Assembly (NCBI GenBank): GCA_017626655.1
Contig: JAGAIH010000243.1
Location: 1-13,632 of the forward strand
Source of the DNA: Clostridia bacterium
GTDB lineage: Bacteria > Bacillota_A > Clostridia > Oscillospirales > CAG-272
DNA length: 13,632 nt
Direction of reading: 5' to 3'
Within the stretch, counting starts at the first letter, position 1. Every line of letters begins with the position of its first letter. Positions 6,559 to 13,632 of the stretch are shown here, piece after piece. The position numbers and the translations under genes were made by a program. Under the pieces are notes generated by a model that saw only the letters and a list, made by a program, of their open reading frames with translations, did not search any database and had not been told where the DNA came from.

Positions 6559-9500
6559 ATGAGTACCCGTATTACAAAACGCGCGTTGTCCCTGTTTCTG
6601 ACGGTTTGCATCCTGTTTTCCAGCCTGACCGTTACCGTTATTGCCGAGGATGGCCTTTGGACCCCCTCCGAGAATACCAAGATCTTCGTTGACGTGGATT
6701 CCGTGGAGTTCTTTGAGAATCTGAACTATGAGGCAAACTTCTTTGCCTCTGAGTATGAGGCTGTGCTCGGTACCGCTCCGACCGTTACCATGGGTCACGC
6801 CAACGAGGTCGGTAGCGTTGACATCCTCCTGACCCGAAAGGCAAGTGTACCCGCCCAGGGCTACGAGGTCAGCGTCGACGGCTCTCAGCTGACCGTCGCC
6901 GCCTCGGATGATGACGGACTTTTCTATGGCTGGCATTACGTTATCAAGCAGTTGAAGGCCCACGGAAAGGTTTCCGAGGCCAGCGAGACGCCCGACGTCC
7001 CCGAGCGTTCGGTCTCGTTGGATAACGGCCGCAAGTATTATTCGGTGGATTGGATCAAGCAGCTCATCCGCGAGATGGCATGGTCCGATATGAACACCCT
7101 GGTCCTGCACTTCTCCGAGGACATGGGTCTTGGCCTGGAGTCCAAGCTCTATCCCTGGCTGAACGGCCGCGACGGTCGTTTCTGTGCCCAGGCTACCCTG
7201 GAGGAGGATTTTGACGACCGCTACCTGACTCAGGAGGAGTTCCTGGAGATTGCTGAGTACGCCAAGGCCTACCACGTTGACCTGGTTCCTTCCATGGAAA
7301 CCCCCGGACAGATGAACTATATCGTATATATGTTCAATCTCCGCGCGATGCAGAAGGACGGTTTTACCTTCAGCTATGAGGGCAAGACCTACAACACCGT
7401 CTACAACGGTACTGCTTATGAGGGCTACGAGGTGGCCGAGGACGGCACCCAAAAGCTGATCTTTACCTCCAAGTACGGTATCGGCAACTACCTGTACCTG
7501 GCTGAGGACGGTACCTCCGCCGTGGTTCAGGGCTCCAGCATTCCCAAGGATCCCTTCGTTATGAACCGATCCCGCGGCATCGATATCTCGAACGAGATCG
7601 CCGTCGCCTTCACCAAGAGCCTGATCGCCGAGTATGCGGAGCTGTTCCGCGGCGTGGGCGCCACCAAAATTGATCTGGGCGGCAGTGACCCCCTGGGCGA
7701 TGGCGGTACCCTTACGGACGGCAGCAAGTGGCTCCAGCTGGATCATTGGAAGGCATACGCCATCGAACAGACCGGAAACAGTAAGGCTGTAGCTTACGAC
7801 GCCTATATCCTGTACCTGAACGACCTGAATACTCTGGCGCGTGAGCTTGGCTACGACTCGGTCCGCGTTGCTCACGATACAGTGCTTCGGACGCAGGATA
7901 CCGAATGGAACGGAGTGGCTCAACTGGATACCAACGTAGACGTGTGGTTCCGCGCGACCGGTGCGAATACGGCCTGGACCTATACGGGCGCGGGCTACCA
8001 GGTATATAACGCTCTGAAGGACTACACCCGCTATACCATGACCGGGAGCTATTACGGCTCCGGAGCCTCCGCGGAGGATCTCTACACCGAGTGGTGCCCC
8101 TACCGTTTCGATCCCCATAACAAGACTCTGGGCACCGGTGACAACGCCGCTATTGGTAATGCCAACGTACTGGGCGGAACTCTGGAAATCCGTTGCGACA
8201 ACCCGACTCTCCGCACGGAGGACGGCGTTATGGAGGACGTTCTCCCCATGATCCGCGCGACCGGCGCCAAGGCTTGGGACTCTACCAAGAATGCCCGGGT
8301 CTCCTATACGGATTTCTTCGCCGATTGGAATCGGATCGGAGAGACCGTAGATGTTAATCTTGCCGCTATCAATAGCTTCATCCCCGATCCTGCCGCTCTG
8401 CGCGCCGCCGTCAGGGACTCCGCTACGGTAGACGTTACTGCTTACGGCGAGATCAGTTACGGTATCTACATGACTGCCGTCCGCGAGGGTCAGGCCGTTC
8501 TGGACCGCGGCGCCGTCTCCCAGGCTGAGATCGATCAAGCCGTCCTGGCCATTCAAAACGCCAAGGCCGCTCTCACCACCGACAAGGGGGCTTTGGAGGC
8601 CGCGATCGCCGAGGCTGAATCCATCACCGAGGATATGTACAGCCCCGCCTCTTATACCGCCTACATGAATGCCGTGGAGGCCGGGCGCGATGTGTTGGCG
8701 AATACCCATGCCCCTCAAAGCGAGATTATTGCCGCCTGCAATGCCATTCTGGCTGCCAAGGCGCAGCTGACCGCTGACAAGGCCGCTCTGCGAAACGAGT
8801 TGGATAGTACCCCCTCTCTGGACACCATGGATCTCTCCCGTTTCCCCGAGGAGATTTTGGACCTATACAATGATGCTCTGGCGGATGCAGAGGCCGTTCT
8901 GGCCGATCCTGCCGCAACTCAGTCCCGAGTTGACGAGGCTTTGGAGGCGTTCCAATACGCGAAGGGATATTTCTTCGTTGACTATTCCGCTTTGGAGGCA
9001 GAGGTGGCCAAGGCTGATGAGGTTGAGGCGAATAAGGATCTGTATGCTCCCTTCTACTATGAGGACTATATGTATGCCATCCATGAGGCCAAGACCTACT
9101 ATCTTGGAGAAGATGCGTATCCTTTCCATCAGACTCATGTGGATGCTATGACGAGTATGCTGAGATCAGGACATTTTAACTTGGTCAATTACTGCACCGC
9201 CGCGCAGCTGACCAAGGACATCGTAAAGCTGATCGAGCGCTACTATAACGAGGATCTTCCTCTCTTCAAGAGCGGTGTCTACTCGGTTGAGATGTGGATG
9301 TTCTATTCTTCTATCATCAAGGGTGCGGAGAATTTGATCCTTGGTAGTTATACCTATGGCCAGATCGAAGACCGTATCGAGCTGATTGATGAGTATCGCA
9401 ATATGCTGATCCCCGAGGCGATGGTCACCCAAAGCCGCCGCGATATCATCAAGGGGGTGAGCTCTCAGGTTACCAACGCCAACGCGGGTTCTGTCGTGCG

Positions 9501-9765
9501 TTTGCAGGTGGATACCATTCGCTCCTTTGATTCTTCCTCTGTCATAGTTCTGGATGAGAATGGCTTCATGGTCACCATGAGAGCTCTCAGTGTAGCTCCC
9601 TTCAATCGCCGAAAGCCCAATCAGAAGCTGCTCTACGTGGATATTCTCCCGGATTTGAAGCCCGGTACCCACACCTATACGGTCTATGCGGCAGATCCTA
9701 CGGCGACCCATCCTTTCGTGCTCTTCTGCGGAGACCCCGTTGAGATTTCCATTACCGTTAATTGA
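6559..9765 (+). CDS. Secreted GH20-like protein with FIVAR-like repeats, altered catalytic motif
   Basis: This is a 1068-aa protein with a Sec signal peptide (KRALSLFLTVCILFSS, cleavage near residue 30). Residues 40-150 match the GH20 N-terminal domain (SDDDGLFYGWHYVIKQL). Residues 151-575 match the GH20 barrel: SLDNGRKYYSVDWIKQLI, LVLHFSEDMGLGLESKLYPW, YLTQEEFLEIAEYAKAYHV and VPSMETPG. GH20 enzymes remove or act next to N-acetylhexosamine using an Asp-Glu pair in a GGDE motif. Here that position reads IDLGGSDP (371-378), so Ser-Asp replaces Asp-Glu and activity is doubtful. Residues 611-875 contain three to four FIVAR-like three-helix repeats (NAKAALTTDK, LAAKAQLTADKAAL). About 950-1068 is a beta-rich tail with no LPXTG or SLH anchor. 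GAGG lies 8 nt before the ATG. Confidence 0.82.
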   Translation: MSTRITKRALSLFLTVCILFSSLTVTVIAEDGLWTPSENTKIFVDVDSVEFFENLNYEANFFASEYEAVLGTAPTVTMGHANEVGSVDILLTRKASVPAQGYEVSVDGSQLTVAASDDDGLFYGWHYVIKQLKAHGKVSEASETPDVPERSVSLDNGRKYYSVDWIKQLIREMAWSDMNTLVLHFSEDMGLGLESKLYPWLNGRDGRFCAQATLEEDFDDRYLTQEEFLEIAEYAKAYHVDLVPSMETPGQMNYIVYMFNLRAMQKDGFTFSYEGKTYNTVYNGTAYEGYEVAEDGTQKLIFTSKYGIGNYLYLAEDGTSAVVQGSSIPKDPFVMNRSRGIDISNEIAVAFTKSLIAEYAELFRGVGATKIDLGGSDPLGDGGTLTDGSKWLQLDHWKAYAIEQTGNSKAVAYDAYILYLNDLNTLARELGYDSVRVAHDTVLRTQDTEWNGVAQLDTNVDVWFRATGANTAWTYTGAGYQVYNALKDYTRYTMTGSYYGSGASAEDLYTEWCPYRFDPHNKTLGTGDNAAIGNANVLGGTLEIRCDNPTLRTEDGVMEDVLPMIRATGAKAWDSTKNARVSYTDFFADWNRIGETVDVNLAAINSFIPDPAALRAAVRDSATVDVTAYGEISYGIYMTAVREGQAVLDRGAVSQAEIDQAVLAIQNAKAALTTDKGALEAAIAEAESITEDMYSPASYTAYMNAVEAGRDVLANTHAPQSEIIAACNAILAAKAQLTADKAALRNELDSTPSLDTMDLSRFPEEILDLYNDALADAEAVLADPAATQSRVDEALEAFQYAKGYFFVDYSALEAEVAKADEVEANKDLYAPFYYEDYMYAIHEAKTYYLGEDAYPFHQTHVDAMTSMLRSGHFNLVNYCTAAQLTKDIVKLIERYYNEDLPLFKSGVYSVEMWMFYSSIIKGAENLILGSYTYGQIEDRIELIDEYRNMLIPEAMVTQSRRDIIKGVSSQVTNANAGSVVRLQVDTIRSFDSSSVIVLDENGFMVTMRALSVAPFNRRKPNQKLLYVDILPDLKPGTHTYTVYAADPTATHPFVLFCGDPVEISITVN

Positions 9766-9781
9766 TCCACGTAAACATGGA

Positions 9782-9809
9782 GGGTGGGTTCTCAGGAACC
9801 CACCCTTTT
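9782..9809 (+). terminator. Strong intrinsic terminator inside the operon
   Basis: GGGTGGGTTC (9782-9791) and GAACCCACCC (9796-9805) form a perfect 10-bp stem with a TCAG loop, followed by TTTT (9806-9809). It sits between the GH20-like gene and the radical SAM gene. No promoter is evident in the 22 bases between it and the next start codon. Confidence 0.85.
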
Positions 9810-9831
9810 GATTCCGTAGAAAGGAGGAAGT

Positions 9832-11019
9832 ATGGCGGATCAATCAATCAAGAGCTTCGTCTACCGAGCCGGAGCGGCCAAGCGGATGCCGGTAAGCGGC
9901 ACCTTTGAACTGACCCCTCGGTGTAATTTGTCCTGTAAAATGTGTTACATCCACCTGTCGGGCGCCGAGCAGAGCGCGAGAGGACGGGAGCTGACCACCG
10001 AGGAGTGGCTGTCGGTCGGCCGTCAAGCCGTGGACGCGGGTATGGTCTACCTTCTGCTCACAGGCGGCGAGCCCATGCTGCGAAAGGATTTTGTCACCAT
10101 ATATTCCGAAATGGTCAAGATGGGTGTGGTGGTCTCGGTCAATACCAATGGCACTCTGATCACTCCCGAGATCCTGGAATGCTTTAAAAAGCACCCCCCC
10201 GAGACGGTCAACGTCACCCTCTACGGCGCCTCCCCCGAGACCTACGCGGGGCTTTGCGGTGTCCGCGGAGGCTATGAGAAGGCCTTTGAAGGGATCAGGA
10301 GCCTGGTGGGCGCTGGAGTGCGAGTGATTATCAATACCACCTTTACGGCCTGTAACGCCAAGGATATGGAGGCCCTGGTGGCCTTTGCGAAGGAGGTCGG
10401 GGCGCCCATCCGTACCGCCGCTTATACCTTCCCCCCTGTCCGCAACGGTCACGAGGACTCGGGCATCTGCCTGTCCTCCGAGGAGCAGGGAAGGATGAAC
10501 GCGCGATTCGAGTTCTTGTCCTCCTCCGAGGCCGTCCGCGCCGCCAAGGCTCGGTTCCTTCGCCAGAGCCTGGAGGAGGAAGAGATCCGTCAAGAGAGGT
10601 TGGATCCCAACGCGCCTCTCCCCGAGCATGGCCGCCCTACCTCCTGTCTGGCGGGGCGGGGACTCTTCTGGATGGCCTGGAACGGAGAGATGTACCCCTG
10701 TGGGATGCTCTCGGATTACGCAGTCAAGCCCACAGACGGGGGGATCGACTTCGCGGAGATGTGGAAGCAGACCCATACCCGCACCGAGACCATTTACCTG
10801 CCCGCCGCCTGCATGGACTGCGCCCTGCGGAGGATCTGCCCCTCCTGCGCCGCCGTCACCCAGAGCAATCATCGGGATACGACCAGGCTGGTGGAGGGGA
10901 TGTGTACCTACACCAAGACCTACATCCGTACCTTCCTGGAGCTGGCGGACAACACCGAGGAGGGCGGGGAAGCCACCGCCGTGGAGCGTGGGGATGTGGA
11001 TCCTTTTATATGCCTGTAA
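9832..11019 (+). CDS. Radical SAM/SPASM protein, probable peptide maturase
   Basis: This 395-aa protein has the radical SAM cluster motif CNLSCKMC (CX3CX2C, Cys31/35/38) after FELTPR, the SAM-binding LTGGEP (76-81), and a C-terminal SPASM-type set of seven cysteines: Cys272, Cys290, the group CX2CX5CX2C at Cys327/330/336/339, and Cys358, suited to two auxiliary Fe-S clusters. This architecture is shared by PqqE, thioether-forming maturases and anaerobic sulfatase maturases. No sulfatase gene is present, and a stand-alone PqqD plus a small peptide are in the same operon, so I infer a peptide maturase. The exact bond made cannot be read from sequence. The ATG has an excellent AAAGGAGG box 5 nt upstream. 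It is the last gene of the operon, behind a strong internal terminator. Confidence 0.88.
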   Translation: MADQSIKSFVYRAGAAKRMPVSGTFELTPRCNLSCKMCYIHLSGAEQSARGRELTTEEWLSVGRQAVDAGMVYLLLTGGEPMLRKDFVTIYSEMVKMGVVVSVNTNGTLITPEILECFKKHPPETVNVTLYGASPETYAGLCGVRGGYEKAFEGIRSLVGAGVRVIINTTFTACNAKDMEALVAFAKEVGAPIRTAAYTFPPVRNGHEDSGICLSSEEQGRMNARFEFLSSSEAVRAAKARFLRQSLEEEEIRQERLDPNAPLPEHGRPTSCLAGRGLFWMAWNGEMYPCGMLSDYAVKPTDGGIDFAEMWKQTHTRTETIYLPAACMDCALRRICPSCAAVTQSNHRDTTRLVEGMCTYTKTYIRTFLELADNTEEGGEATAVERGDVDPFICL

Positions 11020-11024
11020 CGCAA

Positions 11025-11058
11025 AAGAGCCTCGATACCGTCGGGGCTCTTGCTTTTT
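11025..11058 (+). terminator. Terminator after the radical SAM gene
   Basis: AAGAGCC (11025-11031) pairs with GGCTCTT (11045-11051) across a 13-nt apical part that can pair further, and is followed by GCTTTTT. It begins 5 nt after the stop codon and ends the operon. Its T-tract overlaps the -35 region of the next promoter. Confidence 0.8.
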
Positions 11059-11078
11059 GCGGGAAAATGTGGTATAAT
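11050..11078 (+). promoter_or_regulatory. Extended -10 promoter of the flavodoxin-like gene
   Basis: TATAAT (11073-11078) is preceded directly by TGG, an extended -10 form. The -35 candidate at 17-nt spacing is only TTGCTT (11050-11055) and overlaps the tail of the preceding terminator. The start site would be near 11085, some 30 nt before the ATG. Confidence 0.68.
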
Positions 11079-11114
11079 ACGAGCAGATATCCACAGAGAA
11101 AGGGGAACGACAGC

Positions 11115-11618
11115 ATGAACAACAAGCCCACCGCCATCGTATACGTCTCCAACACGGGTCGCACTGCCCGCTATGCCCGCATGATCGGGGAGAAAACGGG
11201 CCTGCCCGTCTATGAGCTGACCGAGGCCAAGAAGACTCTGCCCAGGAAGACTGCCATCATCTACTGCGGCTGGCTCATGGCCTCTACCGTCAAGGACTAT
11301 AAGAAGGCCGCCCGCCGCTACCGGGTAGTCGCCCTCTGCGGCGTTGGCCTCTGCCCTACGGGAGAGCTGTTGACCGAGGTGAGAAAGGCCACGGGCCTCC
11401 CCGCCGAGACCCCTCTGTTCACCCTCCAAGGGGGCATGGACCGCGCCGCCCTGACGGGGATCTACGGGTCTATGATCGACTTCCTCATCAAGTCCATGGA
11501 AAAGAAAAAGGACCCTTCTGAGAAGGACGCCGCCATGCTGGCGATGCTGAAGGCGGGCGGGGACTTTGTGAGTGAGGAGCATCTGGGGGCGTTTCTCGCA
11601 TGGTACAACGCCGAATAA
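11115..11618 (+). CDS. Flavodoxin-like domain protein
   Basis: This 167-aa protein opens with the beta-strand and phosphate loop of a flavodoxin fold: TAIVYVSNTGRTARYARMIG (6-25), where the S-x-T-G-x-T arrangement would hold the FMN phosphate. IIYCGWLMAS (48-57), VVALCGVGLCPTG and LFTLQGGMDRAALTG match the later loops of the long-chain flavodoxin-domain family often found in Clostridia. The C-terminal helices (KSMEKKKDPSEKD...) are charged. It probably binds FMN and transfers electrons in the cytoplasm; the partner is unknown. The start was taken as the ATG at 11115, with AAAGGGG upstream. It is a single-gene unit with its own promoter and terminator, convergent with trxB. A link to the redox genes on the other strand is only suggested by closeness. 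Confidence 0.75.
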   Translation: MNNKPTAIVYVSNTGRTARYARMIGEKTGLPVYELTEAKKTLPRKTAIIYCGWLMASTVKDYKKAARRYRVVALCGVGLCPTGELLTEVRKATGLPAETPLFTLQGGMDRAALTGIYGSMIDFLIKSMEKKKDPSEKDAAMLAMLKAGGDFVSEEHLGAFLAWYNAE

Positions 11619-11625
11619 GAAAAAG

Positions 11626-11662
11626 AAGGACTGCTCCACGAAGGGTGAGGCAGTCCTTTTTG
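11626..11662. terminator. Bidirectional terminator between convergent genes
   Basis: AAGGACTGC (11626-11634) pairs with GCAGTCCTT (11650-11658), 9 bp, with a T run after it on the plus strand and a T-rich run (CTTTTTC) after it on the minus strand. It lies between the ends of the flavodoxin-like gene (11618) and the trxB-like gene (11674) and can serve both. Confidence 0.82.
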
Positions 11663-11673
11663 ATGGAAACGTA

Positions 11674-12588
11674 TTACAGGCTATCCAGATACCGACAAGC
11701 CGCCAGCGCCGCCACAGCTCCGTCGGCCGTAGCCGTGGTTACCTGACGGATGGCCTTGGTGCGGCAGTCGCCCGCCACGAACACGCCGGGGATGGCCGTC
11801 TCGGGGAGGCAGTTCTCTCCCGCGTCCACGTAGCCGTAGTCATTGAGCTTCACCACGTCGGCAAAGGCCTGATTGGCGGGGACCTGCCCGATGCAGACGA
11901 AGGTACCGTCCACGTTCAGCACCGTTTCTTCTCCCGTGTCGGTATTGCGGAGGAGCAGACCCTCGAAGGTATCGTCCCCCAGCACGGCGGCCACCACGGT
12001 GGAGTAGATGAAGGAGACGTTATCCCGCTTGGCCAGGATATTTTGCAGGCTGGGCTCGCCCGTGAGGAAGGGGAGGTTCTGCACCACGGTGACGTGGGTA
12101 CAGCCCTCGGAGAGGAGGACAGCCTCCTGGAGAGCGGAGTTACCGCCGCCGATGACGGCCACGGTTCTGCCCTTGTAGAAGGCACCGTCGCAGACGGCGC
12201 AGTAGGAGATGCCCTCGCCCACGAATCTTTCTTCTCCCTCCACGCCCAGGTCGCGGTGGCGGGAGCCTGTGGCGATGATCACCGACTTACCCTCATGGGT
12301 ACAGCCCTCGCAGGTGACGGTGATGTGACCCGCCTCGCCGGAAATACCCGTGACGGTGTCCAGCTCGATCTCAGCCCCCTGCTCCAGCACCTGGCCGAAG
12401 AGCTTCTCCCCCAGCTCGGAGCCGCTGAGGCTGACGAAGCCGGGGTAGTTCTCCACCCGAGGGGAGTGGGTGATCTGGCCGCCGAAGGTCTCCTTCTCGA
12501 TGAGAAGCACGCTCTTCTCGGCGCGGCGGGCGTACAGGGCGGCGGTCAGGCCTGCGGGGCCCGCGCCGATGATGATGATGTCATACAT
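11674..12588 (-). CDS. trxB: Thioredoxin-reductase-like FAD flavoprotein
   Basis: This 304-aa protein is full length for the family. The FAD site IIIIGAGPAG (4-13), the redox pair CAVC (Cys130/Cys133, in SYCAVCDGAF), the second Rossmann loop IGGGNSALQEA (146-156) and the FAD-contacting VAGDCR (271-276) are all present. Thioredoxin reductases pass electrons from NAD(P)H or another donor through FAD and the CxxC to a thioredoxin-fold protein. The usual NADPH 2'-phosphate motif HRRxxxR is missing: the segment reads VTVVQNLPFLTGE (166-178). NADH or ferredoxin is therefore a plausible donor instead. It lies downstream of an nrdD with a fused redoxin domain on the same strand, separated by 171 nt of hairpin-rich sequence, which suggests it recycles that domain. 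The ATG at 12586-12588 has a modest AAAGG box. Confidence 0.9.
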   Translation of the reverse strand: MYDIIIIGAGPAGLTAALYARRAEKSVLLIEKETFGGQITHSPRVENYPGFVSLSGSELGEKLFGQVLEQGAEIELDTVTGISGEAGHITVTCEGCTHEGKSVIIATGSRHRDLGVEGEERFVGEGISYCAVCDGAFYKGRTVAVIGGGNSALQEAVLLSEGCTHVTVVQNLPFLTGEPSLQNILAKRDNVSFIYSTVVAAVLGDDTFEGLLLRNTDTGEETVLNVDGTFVCIGQVPANQAFADVVKLNDYGYVDAGENCLPETAIPGVFVAGDCRTKAIRQVTTATADGAVAALAACRYLDSL

Positions 12589-12607
12589 AATCGTTTACCT
12601 TTAAGGA

Positions 12608-12629
12608 AAGGGCCCGCGACGGAGCCCTT
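12608..12629 (-). promoter_or_regulatory. Hairpin directly upstream of trxB
   Basis: On the minus strand AAGGGC-CC pairs with GG-GCCCTT (with one bulged base and a 5-nt GTCGC loop), followed by TCCTT and the AAAGG ribosome box of trxB. It could act as a weak attenuator or processing site between nrdD and trxB. The T-tract is poor, so a terminator role is uncertain. Confidence 0.4.
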
Positions 12630-12660
12630 GTGTTATTTTGCTTTGAAAGTTTTGGGGATT

Positions 12661-12759
12661 CTTAAGGGACTCGCGATATTTGCCGAAGGCAAATTCGCAC
12701 CGAGCGTAGGCGAGGAGGTTTTCAAAAGTCCCTTAAGCGGGTCCAGGGCGGCGCCCTGG
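12661..12759. repeat. Inverted-repeat intergenic element between nrdD and trxB
   Basis: A perfect 11-bp inverted repeat CTTAAGGGACT/AGTCCCTTAAG (12661-12671 and 12727-12737) encloses a smaller hairpin ATTTGCC-GAA-GGCAAAT (12678-12694) and a TCGC/GCGA pair. Next to it stands a second palindrome CCAGGGC-GGC-GCCCTGG (12743-12759) ending at the nrdD stop codon. The nested form looks like a dispersed palindromic repeat of Clostridia genomes. No coding sequence is visible in it, and only one copy lies in this window. Confidence 0.65.
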
Positions 12760-13632
12760 TTACTTCTTCTCGGCGTAGGCCTTGATGTTGGACAGGTTGG
12801 GGATGGTCTCAAACTCGTCGCCGGAAACCACGACCAGGGTGGGAGCCTGCTTGACGCCGTACTTGGCCACCAGGTCCTTGCTCTCCTCGCCCACGATCAG
12901 CTTCTCATAGGCCACGCCGGCCTTGTCCAGGAACATACCCGCGGCCTTGCAGTTGGGGCAGGTGGCGGTGGTGAAGAGGATGGTCTGGGTGGGAGCGGCG
13001 GGAGTCTCACAGACGGTGACGGCCTCGGGAGCCTCGGCGGGGGCGTACTCGGACAGGGGCTGCTTGTTCGTCAGCTTGCTCTGGATGTAGACCTTGCGGG
13101 CCTTGAACTCGGCGGCCTTACCGTCGTTCCAGTTCTGAACAGGACGGTAGTAGCCCGTGATACGGCTGTAGACCTCGGTCTTGCCGCCGCACTCGGGGCA
13201 GGTGTAATGCTCGCCCGCGATGTAGCCATGCTCCTTACAGACGCTGTAGGTGGGAGACAGGGTGTAGTAGGGCAGCTTGTAGTTCTCGGCGATGGTGCGG
13301 ATGAGGGTCGCGGCGCTCTTCCAGTTGGGAAGCTTCTCGCCTAAGAAGGCGTGGAAGACGGTACCCGAGGTGTAGAGGGTCTGGAGCTCATCCTGGATGT
13401 CGAGGGCGGCGAAGATATCGTCGGTGTAGCCCACGGGGAGGTGGGAGGAGTTGGTGTAGTAGGGAGTCTTGCCCTCGTCGGCCTCGGCGGCGGTGATGAT
13501 GTCGGGGTAGAACTTGCGGTCGTGCTTGGCCAGACGGAAGGAGGTGGACTCGGCGGGAGTTGCCTCCAGGTTGTAGAGGTCACCGTACTGCTCCTGGTAG
13601 TCGGAGAGACGGTCTCTCATGTGGGTGAGGAC
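12760..13632 (-). CDS. nrdD: Anaerobic ribonucleotide reductase NrdD with C-terminal redoxin domain (partial)
   Basis: Class III ribonucleotide reductase makes deoxynucleotides without oxygen through a glycyl radical. The last 290 codons are visible; the N-terminal part lies beyond 13632, and an internal ATG at 13620 is not the start. Seen features: AESTSFRLAKHD, YYTNSSHLPVGYTDD, a zinc-site cysteine set (VCKEHGYI and CPECGG) and RITGYYRPVQNWNDG, whose Gly (codon 13153-13155) is the expected radical site. After the Ala/Pro-rich linker APAEAPEAV comes a thioredoxin/glutaredoxin-like domain of about 75 residues with TATCPNCK (CPNC codons 12949-12960) and the cis-Pro segment VKQAPTLVV. A fused redoxin implies thiol rather than formate reduction. 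trxB follows on the same strand. No nrdG is in the window. Confidence 0.93.
   Translation of the reverse strand, partial: VLTHMRDRLSDYQEQYGDLYNLEATPAESTSFRLAKHDRKFYPDIITAAEADEGKTPYYTNSSHLPVGYTDDIFAALDIQDELQTLYTSGTVFHAFLGEKLPNWKSAATLIRTIAENYKLPYYTLSPTYSVCKEHGYIAGEHYTCPECGGKTEVYSRITGYYRPVQNWNDGKAAEFKARKVYIQSKLTNKQPLSEYAPAEAPEAVTVCETPAAPTQTILFTTATCPNCKAAGMFLDKAGVAYEKLIVGEESKDLVAKYGVKQAPTLVVVSGDEFETIPNLSNIKAYAEKK

Noticed and set aside
6517..8718. 733-codon open frame on the minus strand opposite the GH20-like gene
   Set aside because: It is a codon-bias shadow with no recognisable domain, while the plus strand encodes a clear signal peptide and GH20-like fold.
9832..11019. Radical SAM protein as an anaerobic sulfatase maturase
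   Set aside because: The cysteine layout would allow it, but no sulfatase is encoded nearby and neither secreted protein shows the C/S-x-P-x-R target motif (the GH20-like protein has only CPYR).

Overview
The window looks like a chromosomal stretch from a strictly anaerobic, fairly GC-rich gut-type Clostridia (Oscillospiraceae/Christensenellales-like). The basis is [FeFe]-hydrogenase maturation genes, an oxygen-sensitive class III ribonucleotide reductase, Gram-positive ribosome binding sites, and secreted proteins with Clostridia-type signal peptides and FIVAR-like repeats. The genus cannot be fixed from sequence alone.

Left block (1-2630, minus strand): a hydrogenase-maturation operon. A consensus sigma-A promoter (TTGACA-17-TATAAT, 2602-2630) drives a roughly 150-nt structured leader ending in an intrinsic terminator (attenuator). 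This is followed by a TM1266-type small regulator (2178-2441), hydE (1139-2185) and hydG (1-1046, cut by the window edge). HydE and HydG are radical SAM enzymes that help build the H-cluster.

Central block (2762-11058, plus strand): an operon that reads as an uncharacterised RiPP-like modification system joined to two large secreted proteins. In order: promoter; stand-alone PqqD-like protein (RiPP recognition element); 733-aa secreted protein; 83-aa candidate precursor peptide; HPr-kinase-like ATPase; 1068-aa secreted GH20-like protein with FIVAR-like repeats and an altered catalytic motif; strong internal terminator; radical SAM/SPASM protein; terminator. PqqD and the first secreted protein overlap by 4 nt, and peptide and kinase overlap by 1 nt, so they are very likely co-translated. 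The proposed logic is inference: PqqD binds the N-terminal part of the peptide, the radical SAM enzyme and the kinase modify it, and the secreted proteins act at the cell surface in the same programme. No transporter or leader peptidase lies in the window.

Right block (11050-13632): a small flavodoxin-like protein on the plus strand, then, converging on it from the other strand across a bidirectional terminator, an nrdD-trxB pair. The NrdD C-terminus carries a fused CPNC redoxin domain, so the adjacent thioredoxin-reductase-like flavoprotein is a plausible electron donor. Between them sits an inverted-repeat-rich element that looks like a dispersed repeat.
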